Shown one piece after another: positions 24,334 through 32,557 of a stretch of 48,565 nt of DNA. This DNA is from Candidatus Methylomirabilota bacterium (GTDB lineage Bacteria; Methylomirabilota; Methylomirabilia; Methylomirabilales; 2-02-FULL-66-22). A model generated the notes under the pieces. The model had not been told where the DNA came from, did not search any database, and saw only the letters and a program-made list of their open reading frames with translations. The translations under genes were made by a program, and so were the position numbers. Each line of letters starts with the position of its first letter. The stretch's first letter is position 1. The DNA lies in assembly GCA_026387775.1 (NCBI GenBank), contig JAPLLC010000086.1, positions 1 to 48,565 on the forward strand, read 5' to 3'.

Positions 24334-27054
24334 ATGCTACCCCGATCGCTCATCGGGCCGATTCTGGTCGTCTTTGTCTTGTTGAACGTAGCCGGCCAGG
24401 TCCTGCCCCTCTACACCGACTACCTCTGGTTCCAGGAAGTCAAGCTGGTTTCCGTCTTCACGACCGTCTTGGGCCTCAAGCTGCTCCTGGGAATCGGCGG
24501 CGGCCTGCTCGTCGCGCTCCTCCTCTACCTCAACGTTTGGCTGGCGGCCCGTCCCACGTCAGGCGACGTCTTGGTGGAGCTGGAGGATCCGCTCGGGCTG
24601 CCCAGCCGCCTGGTGATCGAGCCGCTGGTGCGGAAATTCCTGCTCCCCGGGTCGCTGGTCCTTGGCTTCCTGGCAGCCATGCAGGCGGCTTCGCAGTGGG
24701 AGACGGTCCTCCGCTTCCTGAACGCGCAGCCCTTCAACGCGCTGGATCCGCTCTTCGGCCGGGACATCAGCTTCTATGTGTTCCGACTGCCGTTCCTGGA
24801 GACTCTCTACGGCTGGGCCATGCTCCTCCTGGGCGCCACCCTCCTCCTGGTGCTCGCCACCTACGTCCTCCATCGGGGCGTTCAGATCACCCCGCAAGGG
24901 CCCATGGTGGCGACGCGGGCACGGACCCACCTCCTCACGCTGGGCGCCCTCCTCCTCGTGGTGAAGGCGGGCGGGTATTACCTGGACACGTTTAGTCTGC
25001 TCACCTCCGTGCGCGGCATCGTCTCCGGCGCCGGTTTCAGCGACATTCACGCCACCCTCCCCGCCCTGCGCATTCTCGCGATCCTCGCCCTGATCTCCGC
25101 CGCGGTGTGCATCTGGCAGATCGGCCGTCAGGGCTTCCGCGTCGTGCTCGTGGCGCTCGGCGTGCTCCTGGCCGCCAACGTCCTGGGGCTCGGCGTGGTT
25201 CCCAACGTCATGCAGCGCCTGCGCGTGGTCCCCAACGAGATGGTCGCCGAGCGGCCGTACATCGAACAGAACATCAAGTACACCCGGATGGCGTACGGTC
25301 TGGATCGGATCAAGGAAGAGGAATTCCCCGCCGAGGAGACCCTGCGAGCGGAGGACCTGCGCAAGAACGACGCCACCATCAAGAACATCCGCCTGTGGGA
25401 CCGCCGGCCCCTTCTCGTGACATACGCCCAGCTCCAGGAGATCCGGACCTACTACAAGTTCGTGGACGTGGACAACGACCGATACATGGTGGACGGCCAG
25501 CTCCGCCAGGTCATGCTCTCGGCTCGCGAGTTGTCCTACCGGAACCTCCCCAGTCGGATCTGGATCAACGAGCGGCTCACCTACACCCATGGGTACGGGA
25601 TCGTCATGGGCCCCGTCAACCGGATCACACCCGAGGGGCTCCCCGACTTCTGGATCAAAGATATTCCTCCCGCCTCTGCGGGGCCGATCAAGGTGACCCG
25701 GCCCGAGATCTATTACGGGGAGATCGCCAATGATGTCGGCGGCGACTATGTCTTCGTGAAGACCCGGGCGCAGGAACTGGACTACCCCGCCGGTGACAAG
25801 AACGTGTACACCTCCTACACCGGCCAGGGCGGAGTGCCGGTCCAGTCGGTGTTCCGCAAGATGCTGTTCGCCCTCCGATTCGGCGATATCAAGATCCTCC
25901 TCTCCAATGACATCATCGGCGAGAGCCGTGTGATGTACCACCGCGAGATCGAAGAGCGCGTGAAGAAGGCTGCCCCGTTCATCCAGTTCGACCGAGATCC
26001 GTATCTGGTCGTGGGGCAGGACGGTCGCCTGGTCTGGATCATCGACGGCTATACCACCAGCGACAAGTTCCCCTACTCCGAGCCCGTCCGGGGTATGGGT
26101 AACTACATCCGGAACTCCGTCAAGGCAGTGGTGGATGCCTACCACGGCACCCTGGCTTTCTACCTGAGCGAACCGGCCGATCCGGTGGTCGCGACGTACG
26201 CCAAGGCCTTCCCCGGTCTCTTCCAGCCCCTGTCCGCAATGCCCGCCGACCTGCGGCCGCACATCCGGTACCCCCAGGGGATGTTCACGATCCAGGCCCG
26301 GATGTATGCCACCTACCACATGCAGGACCCGCAGGTCTTCTACAACAAGGAGGATCTGTGGAACATCCCCAAGCACATGGTGGAGGGCCAGGAGCGGGAG
26401 ATGGAGCCGTATTACACCATCATGCGGCTTCTCGGGGAGAAGGCCGAGGAGTTCGTCCTGCTCTCCCCGTTCAATCCCAGTAAGAAGGACAACATGATCG
26501 CCTGTATGGCGGCGCGCAACGACGGGGAGGATTACGGGAAGCTCATCGCCTACAACTTCCCCAAGCAGAAGCTGATCTACGGGCCGCGGCAGATCGATGC
26601 CCGCATCGATCAGGACTCGGTCATCTCGCAACAGCTTACCCTATGGAGCCAGCGCGGCTCCCAGGTCATCCGAGGGAGCATGCTGGCCATCCCGATCGAG
26701 AAGTCCCTCCTCTACGTCCAGCCGCTCTACCTCGCCGCCGAGAAGGGCTCGCTCCCCGAATTGAAGCGGGTCATCGTCTCGATGGGAAATCAGATCGCCA
26801 TGGAGGAGAACCTGGAGGCTTCGCTTGCGCAGCTCTTCGGCATCGGCGGAAAGGCGCTATCGCGGATGGCGACGCCGAGCCTGACAGGCCAACCACAGCC
26901 CCAGGAGACCGGCGTCCGGGGGTTGGTGGATCAGGCGTGGCAGCAGTACAGTCGAGCGCAGGAGCTGCTCCGGCAGGGGAATTTCGCCGGCTACGGCGAG
27001 GAGGTCAAGCGGCTGGAAGCGACCCTGAAGACTCTCCGGGAACGCGCCAAATAG
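24334..27054 (+). CDS. UPF0182 (COG1615) large membrane protein
   Basis: 906-residue protein. About seven transmembrane helices occupy the first ~290 residues, followed by a long extracytoplasmic domain (LRVVPNEMVAERPYIEQNIKYTRMAYGL..) with many family-typical segments such as RYMVDGQLRQVMLSARE and YTSYTGQGGVP. ATG 24334 has AAGGAG 5 bp upstream; GTG 24328 overlaps that site and is rejected. The family is widespread in actinobacteria, cyanobacteria and environmental phyla, and its function is not established. It is single, with its own good promoter, and ends in a hairpin shared with moaD-moaE. Confidence 0.93.
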   Translation: MLPRSLIGPILVVFVLLNVAGQVLPLYTDYLWFQEVKLVSVFTTVLGLKLLLGIGGGLLVALLLYLNVWLAARPTSGDVLVELEDPLGLPSRLVIEPLVRKFLLPGSLVLGFLAAMQAASQWETVLRFLNAQPFNALDPLFGRDISFYVFRLPFLETLYGWAMLLLGATLLLVLATYVLHRGVQITPQGPMVATRARTHLLTLGALLLVVKAGGYYLDTFSLLTSVRGIVSGAGFSDIHATLPALRILAILALISAAVCIWQIGRQGFRVVLVALGVLLAANVLGLGVVPNVMQRLRVVPNEMVAERPYIEQNIKYTRMAYGLDRIKEEEFPAEETLRAEDLRKNDATIKNIRLWDRRPLLVTYAQLQEIRTYYKFVDVDNDRYMVDGQLRQVMLSARELSYRNLPSRIWINERLTYTHGYGIVMGPVNRITPEGLPDFWIKDIPPASAGPIKVTRPEIYYGEIANDVGGDYVFVKTRAQELDYPAGDKNVYTSYTGQGGVPVQSVFRKMLFALRFGDIKILLSNDIIGESRVMYHREIEERVKKAAPFIQFDRDPYLVVGQDGRLVWIIDGYTTSDKFPYSEPVRGMGNYIRNSVKAVVDAYHGTLAFYLSEPADPVVATYAKAFPGLFQPLSAMPADLRPHIRYPQGMFTIQARMYATYHMQDPQVFYNKEDLWNIPKHMVEGQEREMEPYYTIMRLLGEKAEEFVLLSPFNPSKKDNMIACMAARNDGEDYGKLIAYNFPKQKLIYGPRQIDARIDQDSVISQQLTLWSQRGSQVIRGSMLAIPIEKSLLYVQPLYLAAEKGSLPELKRVIVSMGNQIAMEENLEASLAQLFGIGGKALSRMATPSLTGQPQPQETGVRGLVDQAWQQYSRAQELLRQGNFAGYGEEVKRLEATLKTLRERAK

Positions 27055-27062
27055 GCCAAGGC

Positions 27063-27128
27063 GGAATCGAGAGGGCAGGGGTGGCGGCAGGAGAGCCCGC
27101 TTACCCCTGCCCCTTGCCCCTCGATTCC
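27063..27128. terminator. Bidirectional stem-loop between UPF0182 and moaD-moaE
   Basis: An inner perfect 10-bp stem (27073-27082 with 27103-27112) and an outer 9-bp stem (27063-27071 with 27120-27128) flank a GC-rich loop. There is no long T run. It lies between convergent genes, and the right arm is also the last codons of moaD-moaE. Confidence 0.55.
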
Positions 27129-27808
27129 TCGCCCCCCTGCTGGTATTCGTCCATGGCAGACCCGATCCACTCCGACCCGTCGGCCCACACCTCCTTCTTC
27201 CAAATCGGCACGATTTCCTTCAAGCGCTCGATCGCGTAGGCGCAGGCCTGCAGGGCCTCCTGTCGGTGGGGCGAGGCGACGGCGATGGCCACACTGGCTT
27301 CGCCCAGGGTCAGCCGACCGACGCGATGCACCATGGCCACCCGATCCACGGGCCAGCGAGCGTGAATCTCGTCCCCGATCTGCCGCATCTTGGCCACCGC
27401 CATCTCCGGATACGCATCATACTCGAGGTGGTCTACCCGGCGGCCCCGGGAAAACTCCCGCACGACACCGAGGAAACTCGCGATTGCACCCGAGGTATTT
27501 TGCCCTACCGCCCGGGCCATTGCATCAAGCGACAGTGGGGATTCGGTGAGTTCGAATAGATCCAGCCCCCCGCTCACAGGGGGAATCAGGGCCACCTCGT
27601 CCCCCTCTGCCAGGCGGCGCCCCCCTTCCACATACTCGTGATTCACCGCCAGCCTGAGCGACGGCGCCAGGCGGCGGAGGTCCGGGTACTGGGCAACGAG
27701 TTGTGTGAGCAGATCGGCTGCCGTGACGCCTTCCGGCACATCCACGATCACCTCTTGCTTCCCAACCACTTCTCTCGCAGACGCGAACAGTCTCATATGG
27801 ATCTTCAT
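27101..27808 (-). CDS. moaX: MoaD-MoaE fusion, molybdopterin synthase (MoaX type)
   Basis: 235-residue fusion of both subunits of molybdopterin synthase, which turns cPMP into molybdopterin. Residues 1-81 are the ubiquitin-like sulfur carrier MoaD, ending in the diglycine (PPVSGG, Gly80-Gly81). MoaE follows at once (LDLFELTESPLSLDAM.. to ~222), with its active-site lysines in RLKEIVPIWKKEVW. MoaD needs a free C-terminal Gly for thiocarboxylation, so the fusion must be cut after Gly81. In Mycobacterium tuberculosis MoaX this cut is known to occur. The last ~11 residues (GEESRGKGQG) come from the terminator palindrome. A long AT-rich leader precedes it. Confidence 0.9.
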   Translation of the reverse strand: MKIHMRLFASAREVVGKQEVIVDVPEGVTAADLLTQLVAQYPDLRRLAPSLRLAVNHEYVEGGRRLAEGDEVALIPPVSGGLDLFELTESPLSLDAMARAVGQNTSGAIASFLGVVREFSRGRRVDHLEYDAYPEMAVAKMRQIGDEIHARWPVDRVAMVHRVGRLTLGEASVAIAVASPHRQEALQACAYAIERLKEIVPIWKKEVWADGSEWIGSAMDEYQQGGEESRGKGQG

Positions 27809-27887
27809 AATCCCTCCTCCATGGAAACATCAGTGAAGCTAACGATACTCATACGAGTTTTTTTCTTTAGAATCAAGAGAATAAGAA

Positions 27888-27915
27888 ATAATATGAAAGT
27901 TGTTACATAAATCAA
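27888..27915 (-). promoter_or_regulatory. Possible minus-strand promoter of moaX
   Basis: TATTAT (27888-27893) with TTGATT (27910-27915) 16 bp upstream, inside AT-rich DNA where chance matches are frequent. Confidence 0.35.
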
Positions 27916-28007
27916 AGCATTTTGATGTCTTGGTGCCAACAATGTTAAAATGACTCAGAACTCCTCGTTTTTCTTGGCTATTATTGATGCATGGGACGAG
28001 ATGGCGC

Positions 28008-28036
28008 TTGACGCCACGGCCCTTCCCGTGTTAATA
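28008..28036 (+). promoter_or_regulatory. Possible promoter of the Mrr-like/TPR gene, inside a palindrome
   Basis: TTGACG (28008-28013), 17-bp spacer, TTAATA (28031-28036). The spacer and -10 lie within the 28014-28055 palindrome. The resulting leader would be about 350 nt. Confidence 0.45.
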
Positions 28037-28055
28037 AACGTGTGAAGGGCCGTGG
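28014..28055. promoter_or_regulatory. 42-bp palindrome with perfect 12-bp arms
   Basis: Arms CCACGGCCCTTC (28014-28025) and GAAGGGCCGTGG (28044-28055) are exact inverses, with a partly paired AT-rich centre. It could be a repressor operator over the promoter, or an RNA/DNA hairpin; it has no T tail and no gene ends nearby. Confidence 0.7.
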
Positions 28056-28084
28056 ATATCCTGTTGATGAACCGGTCAGGATAT
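28056..28084. other. Second stem-loop abutting the palindrome
   Basis: ATATCCTG (28056-28063) pairs with CAGGATAT (28077-28084) across a 13-nt loop. It starts exactly where the larger palindrome ends, so the two could form a two-hairpin leader structure. Confidence 0.6.
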
Positions 28085-28394
28085 GGCATGCGGTCCAACT
28101 AAAGCCGCTGTCACAAACCGCCCGGAAGATTTATATCGCGACCATGAGGCCGCGTGCTTTCTTTTGTGTCTCAGTCTGTGGAAAAGTGGAAGAGTGGTGT
28201 GGCTTCTCGCCATGGCGGTGACGTGATTCCCGTTTGCGTCAGGGCGAAATGCCCCCCAAGCGCCAGAGGCTGCCGTCTGTGCCAAGTCTAACTGTTTCTT
28301 GGCGGCCGGGCAATCCCCAGTCGTGCGTCTTCCTGGGAAGCGTCGTCCCCGTCGCTGGAAGGCGATACGCCTGCATGAGTCGGCCGGAGGCCAC

Positions 28395-30101
28395 ATGACG
28401 ATCAAGGTGCTTGCAGAATCGGCCAAAGACAAGGGCCGACTCCTCAACCAGATTGTCAGACGCCTGCTGGATGAGCTGGGTTACGGTGAGTTCCGCGCGT
28501 GTGTGTCTGGGGCCGGAACCGACATTGAGGTAAAGGCAAAACACCGCGCGACACAGGCCCCCATTCTGTGCAAGGCTCGCGCCCTGCCGCGCGAGGTCGG
28601 CCCTGACGAGCTCAAGCGATTCTTGGCAACCTATACTCAGGGCAAGAAAAAAGATAGGCGGCTCGTGGGATTGTTCCTGGCCTTCTCCGGCCTCAGCCGT
28701 CCCGCCCGCGAATGGTATGCAAGCATGGAGGAGCGCGGGAAGGGGGAGTTTCATGTGTTCGCCCCCGAGAAGCTCTTGGCGCTCCTGCGGCGCGCCCGCC
28801 TGATTGGCCCCTTGGAAGTGGTCGAGCCGGCGATCAAATCCCGCATCCGGACCGACGCCGGTCCGCGCTTCTTGGCCTTCCACGAAGGGCAGATGTACTG
28901 GGTGCAGATGACGATGACCAGCCGCAAGCCAACCGGCTTCGCCGTGCTGGCCTCTCATGGGGAACTGGTCTCCCGCGTCGTCGCCCGAGACATCAAGCGT
29001 CTCGATCCGAGCCTGGAGGGGAAGAAGTTGGTTGATACATACCTCCGGGACAAACTCTTCCTCACCCTCCTGGATATGGTCCCGCGGAACCTGGAGGCGC
29101 TGACAAAAGAGGCGCGCGAGCCCCTGGCCGATGCCCGCGAAGCGATCCAGGACCTCATCCGCGAGAACGTGGTCGTCGCGGAGTCCGGTGGACAGCCGCA
29201 CTGGAAGATGGACCGGTACACTCTACGCGCGGACCTCGGCCTCTTCCTCTCCCTGGCGCGGCAATACCTGGAAGGACCCCATAAGTTCCGCTTCCTCGGC
29301 TCACAGTTTGCGTCGAACCTGCTGGTCAGCGACGTCCCGGGGTACCTGGAAGCTCGCTGGCGATTCCGCAGCAGCGAGGGGGAACGTGCGAGCCTCTATC
29401 GGTTCCTGGCGCTGAGCCCGGCCGCCCTGAACCACGCCCTCTTCACGCCCACAGACCGCTATCTCGTCCTCGAAGGAGAGGCTCGCCCTGCCTATGCCGA
29501 TCGAGAGCGCACCCGCACCCTTCAGATGAACCGTCTGGTTGGCGACCTGCTCGCCCGCATGGCAACCGACGTGGATCAGCCGCAGTTCCAGGAGTTGCTG
29601 GCCCTCAAAGGAATCAAGGGGCACCTCTTCCGGGCTACCGCCAAAGCCGCCACAACACAGGAACTGTCCTTCAGCCTCAAGGCCGACTTGTTGCTCGCGC
29701 AGCCCAAGCTGGCCCCCTCGGGCCGATCCGTCCAGGCCGGCAGCCGGAATGACTCCGAGCACGCCATCGAGCTGGGAGCCGCGCTCCTGCACATGGAAGA
29801 GCACGAGCAAGCGGTAGCCCACTTTGACCGCGGCATCAAGGAAATCCGAGATCCAAGCCGCCTCTTAAGCGCCTGGAACAACCGGGGGATCTGTCTGCTG
29901 CACTTGAAGAAATATACGGATGCCACGACCAGCTTCAACGAGGCGCTACGCTACAATGGAAACTCCAAGGTGGCCTGGTATTACAAGGCCCTCTGCCTGA
30001 AGGAATTGGGCGACCTGAGCGGCGCCCAGCGATGCTGCAAGCGGTCCATCGAGATTGATCCGAGCTACGTCGAGGCGCGCGAACTCTCACAGATCCTCTG
30101 A
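28395..30101 (+). CDS. Unknown protein: degenerate Mrr-like nuclease fold, winged-helix-like middle and C-terminal TPRs
   Basis: 568 residues. ATG 28395 has GGAGG 4-5 bp upstream. Residues ~10-130 look like a Mrr-type PD-(D/E)xK domain: LLNQIVRRLLDELGY, then GAGTDIEV (Asp43), PILCKAR (Lys60) and GLFLAFSGLSRPARE. The Glu/Gln expected two residues before the Lys is Leu58, so cleavage activity is doubtful. The middle (about 140-450) has a winged-helix-like part (FLTLLDMVPRN.. IQDLIRENVVVAE) and no known name. Residues 452-568 are about three tetratricopeptide repeats (WNNRGICLLHLKKYTDATTSF; WYYKALCLKELGDLSGA). No homologue was recognised. It stands alone after an AT-rich gap and before thrC. Confidence 0.75.
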   Translation: MTIKVLAESAKDKGRLLNQIVRRLLDELGYGEFRACVSGAGTDIEVKAKHRATQAPILCKARALPREVGPDELKRFLATYTQGKKKDRRLVGLFLAFSGLSRPAREWYASMEERGKGEFHVFAPEKLLALLRRARLIGPLEVVEPAIKSRIRTDAGPRFLAFHEGQMYWVQMTMTSRKPTGFAVLASHGELVSRVVARDIKRLDPSLEGKKLVDTYLRDKLFLTLLDMVPRNLEALTKEAREPLADAREAIQDLIRENVVVAESGGQPHWKMDRYTLRADLGLFLSLARQYLEGPHKFRFLGSQFASNLLVSDVPGYLEARWRFRSSEGERASLYRFLALSPAALNHALFTPTDRYLVLEGEARPAYADRERTRTLQMNRLVGDLLARMATDVDQPQFQELLALKGIKGHLFRATAKAATTQELSFSLKADLLLAQPKLAPSGRSVQAGSRNDSEHAIELGAALLHMEEHEQAVAHFDRGIKEIRDPSRLLSAWNNRGICLLHLKKYTDATTSFNEALRYNGNSKVAWYYKALCLKELGDLSGAQRCCKRSIEIDPSYVEARELSQIL

Positions 30102-30108
30102 CACCCCC

Positions 30109-31233
30109 ATGCTTGCCGTGCTCGTCTGCAGCGCTTGCCGTCTCTCGGCCCCGGCGGATTCCCCTGGTTGGCGTTGCGCTTGCGGCGCTCCGTACGACCT
30201 GCGAATCGAGGCCGCGTTCCCCCGCGAGGCGATTCTCCGTCGTCCCGCCTCCTTCTGGCGGTACCAGGAGGCCCTTCCGCTCCCTCCCGCGTGTGAGCCA
30301 GTCAGCTTGGGCGAGACCCTCACACCTCTCGTCCCCTGGCCCGACGCTCCCGGTTGCCACCTGAAGCTGGAATTCCTCTTTCCGACCGGGTCGTTCAAGG
30401 ACCGGGGTGCCGCCGTTTTGTTGACCCATCTCCGCGCCCGGGGGGTCCGGCAGGTCGTCGAGGACTCCTCGGGAAACGCCGGGGCTGCCGTCGCCGCCTA
30501 TGCGGCCCATGCCGGCATCGGCTGCCGGATCTTCGTTCCGGCGGCCACCTCCAGCGGCAAGCTGGCGCAGATCGCCGCCTACGGGGCCACGGTCGTCCCG
30601 GTGGAGGGCACCCGAGAAGCCGTCACCGTCTCCGCCCGGGCCGAGGCGGAACAGAGCTACTACGCCAGCCATGTCTTCAGCCCGTTCTTCTTCCACGGAA
30701 CCAAGACCTTTGCCTTCGAAGTCTGGGAGCAGCTGGGATTCCGCGCTCCCGACTGTCTGATCCTCCCCGTGGGACACGGCACCCTGTTCCTCGGGGCCTA
30801 CCTGGGGTTTCGCGATCTCCTCGCCGCCGGGGAGATTCGCGCCCTCCCCCGCCTCATCGGCGTCCAGGCCGCCGCCTGCGCACCGCTCGCCGCCGCCTGG
30901 CGGGGGGCGCCGACCGCTGCCCCCGAAGACACCCTGGCTGAGGGGATTCGTATCGCCGCCCCCGATCGCGCCGCCGCCATCTTGCAGGCCTGCCGAGAGA
31001 GCGACGGCGAGATTCTCACCGTCTCCGAGCCCGAGATCGTCTCGACGTTCTTCCGTCTCGCGCGTGCGGGGTTCTATGTGGAGCCCACCGCCGCGGCGGC
31101 GCCGGCCGCCGCGCTGAAGCTCTCCGCCGCGGGCCGCCTGCCCGCCGGTGAAACCACGATCGTTCCGCTGACCGGAACGGGCCTCAAAGCCGGCTCGACC
31201 ATCGCCGCCCTCCTGAAGACGCGCCCGGCTTGA
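30109..31233 (+). CDS. thrC: Threonine synthase-like PLP enzyme
   Basis: 374-residue fold-type II PLP enzyme that would convert O-phosphohomoserine to threonine. A small N-terminal zinc-ribbon-like part holds Cys7, Cys10, Cys23 and Cys25. The PLP lysine is Lys97 in PTGSFKDRG, followed by the VVEDSSGNAGAAVAAYAAHAG phosphate loop region and the GHGTLFLGAYLG and GTGLKAGS glycine loops. It begins 7 bp after the preceding stop with a poor ribosome-binding site, so its translation may be coupled to the previous gene. No other threonine-pathway gene is nearby. A related diaminopropionate ammonia-lyase or cysteate-synthase role cannot be ruled out. Confidence 0.85.
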   Translation: MLAVLVCSACRLSAPADSPGWRCACGAPYDLRIEAAFPREAILRRPASFWRYQEALPLPPACEPVSLGETLTPLVPWPDAPGCHLKLEFLFPTGSFKDRGAAVLLTHLRARGVRQVVEDSSGNAGAAVAAYAAHAGIGCRIFVPAATSSGKLAQIAAYGATVVPVEGTREAVTVSARAEAEQSYYASHVFSPFFFHGTKTFAFEVWEQLGFRAPDCLILPVGHGTLFLGAYLGFRDLLAAGEIRALPRLIGVQAAACAPLAAAWRGAPTAAPEDTLAEGIRIAAPDRAAAILQACRESDGEILTVSEPEIVSTFFRLARAGFYVEPTAAAAPAAALKLSAAGRLPAGETTIVPLTGTGLKAGSTIAALLKTRPA

Positions 31234-31288
31234 CCGCCTGCCGCCCGTAGCGCACGATCCGACCGACGTCCCGGGCTTGGGCGGCCCA

Positions 31289-32437
31289 CTAGCGCTTCCG
31301 CCAGAAGACTCCCGCCCCGAGGGCCAACACGAGGCCAAGGGCGACGAAGCCCGGCCGATAGCCTACCACCTCCACGAACCAACCGAACCCCACCGCACCC
31401 AACGTCCCCCCCGTGAGGATCGCCGTATTGAAGATCGCCAGCGCCCTTCCCCGCGCCCCCCTGGGGGCGCGATCGAAGGCCATGGCGCTGACCGCCGGAT
31501 AAAGAAAGCCATGCGCCGTTCCGTTGATGAAGGCGATCAGCAGGAGGAGCCAGGTGGAATGCAGGTGGCAAAGCAGGAGGACACCTGCGGAAAGCCCGAC
31601 CATCGCGGGAAGGATGACCTGGCGTCGCTCCAGCCGATCGGCGAGCCTCCCTCCGAAGAACCGCACGGCGACCGCCATCAGGCTGTACACGACGTAGAAC
31701 GGGCCCACCCGCGGCAGACCCGCGGCTTGGGCAAACGGCGGTAGAAACACGAAGACGACGGCGCCGGCCAGACCGAACTGAAACGCCGCAGTGAGCACCG
31801 GCGCGAAATTTCTCCAGAACCCTGGCCCGAGGGGGCGGTGGACCTCTTCGACCGAGGGCATCGGAACCTCCGTGAGCAGGCACACGGCCAGACTTCCCAC
31901 GGCGAGGAACAACGTCCCAAGGAAGAAGCTCTGATACCCATACGACCGAAGAATCACTTCTCCGACGGCTGGCGCCATGGCGATCGTGACCAGACCGGAT
32001 ACCCCAAAGATGCCCACCGCCTCGGCCCGGCGGCTTTCCGGGGCAAGGTCTGCCAGGAGGCTGAGGTTGCTGGTCGTGAATCCCGCCATCGCGGCTCCTT
32101 GCAGAAACCGGAGAAGATAGAAGTGCCAGCCCAGCACAGAGCTCCCCGCGAAGGCAAGCGAGACCACGCTGATCAGCGTGGCGCTCAGAAGGATGAACGG
32201 CCGTCGACCAAACCGATCGACGAGGGGTCCCACCCCGACTTGACACAGGATGGCGGCCACTTGATACATGGCCATGATCGTGCCGATTTGCCCCTCCCGA
32301 CCGCCAAGCTGGTGGATGTACAGGGGGAGCAGGTTGTAGGCGTTGAGATTGGCAAAGAAGAAGAGGTTTGCCATCGCCGCGAGGACGAACGGCTTGGTGT
32401 ACAGGGATTGGTCGGAAGCGGTCATGGGATGGACCAT
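31289..32437 (-). CDS. Major facilitator superfamily transporter
   Basis: 382-residue secondary transporter with about twelve hydrophobic helices. The MFS motif A is visible between helices 2 and 3 (GPLVDRFGRRPF) and again in the second half (GGRLADRLERRQ). It is probably a drug/metabolite:H+ antiporter or sugar-efflux-like protein of the bacterial MFS_1 group; the substrate is unknown. A second ATG at 32425 is possible, and neither has a clear ribosome-binding site. It is a single gene, convergent with thrC across 55 bp. Confidence 0.87.
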   Translation of the reverse strand: MVHPMTASDQSLYTKPFVLAAMANLFFFANLNAYNLLPLYIHQLGGREGQIGTIMAMYQVAAILCQVGVGPLVDRFGRRPFILLSATLISVVSLAFAGSSVLGWHFYLLRFLQGAAMAGFTTSNLSLLADLAPESRRAEAVGIFGVSGLVTIAMAPAVGEVILRSYGYQSFFLGTLFLAVGSLAVCLLTEVPMPSVEEVHRPLGPGFWRNFAPVLTAAFQFGLAGAVVFVFLPPFAQAAGLPRVGPFYVVYSLMAVAVRFFGGRLADRLERRQVILPAMVGLSAGVLLLCHLHSTWLLLLIAFINGTAHGFLYPAVSAMAFDRAPRGARGRALAIFNTAILTGGTLGAVGFGWFVEVVGYRPGFVALGLVLALGAGVFWRKR

Positions 32438-32557
32438 CCGGCTGGAAGCGAAGCGTTACCGGCGGTCCCGGCCGGGGAATGCGCGGGAGAACCTGGACGC
32501 GGGACGAGGCAAGCGCCCCCCATCCGGTTCACCCCGTTCTCATCCATCGCGTCGTCG

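Larger units (their letters stand above)
27809..28394. other. AT-rich, palindrome-rich 586-bp intergenic region between moaX and the Mrr-like/TPR gene
   Basis: Positions ~27835-27990 are strongly AT-rich (runs such as AATAAGAAATAATATG), in sharp contrast to the GC-rich neighbours. No convincing gene was seen in any frame. The region holds divergent promoter candidates, a small hairpin (ATCAAA 27911-27916 with TTTGAT 27921-27926), a 42-bp palindrome and a second stem-loop. The rest, to 28394, is ordinary GC-rich DNA with no recognised motif. Confidence 0.8.

Noticed and set aside
24559-26631. Minus-strand 690-codon open frame
   Set aside because: Exactly antisense to the well-supported UPF0182 gene, with no recognisable motif.
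27845-27870. Intrinsic terminator ACTC-ATAC-GAGT followed by T7
   Set aside because: Only a 4-bp stem, and no plus-strand gene ends upstream of it; probably chance in AT-rich DNA.
27809-27880. Molybdenum-cofactor riboswitch before moaX
   Set aside because: The leader is AT-rich and shows no conserved Moco-element stems that I can recognise.
27840-28090. Integron attC, retron ncRNA or CRISPR-type element
   Set aside because: There are no core sites, no repeat-spacer pattern and no integrase, reverse transcriptase or Cas gene in the window.
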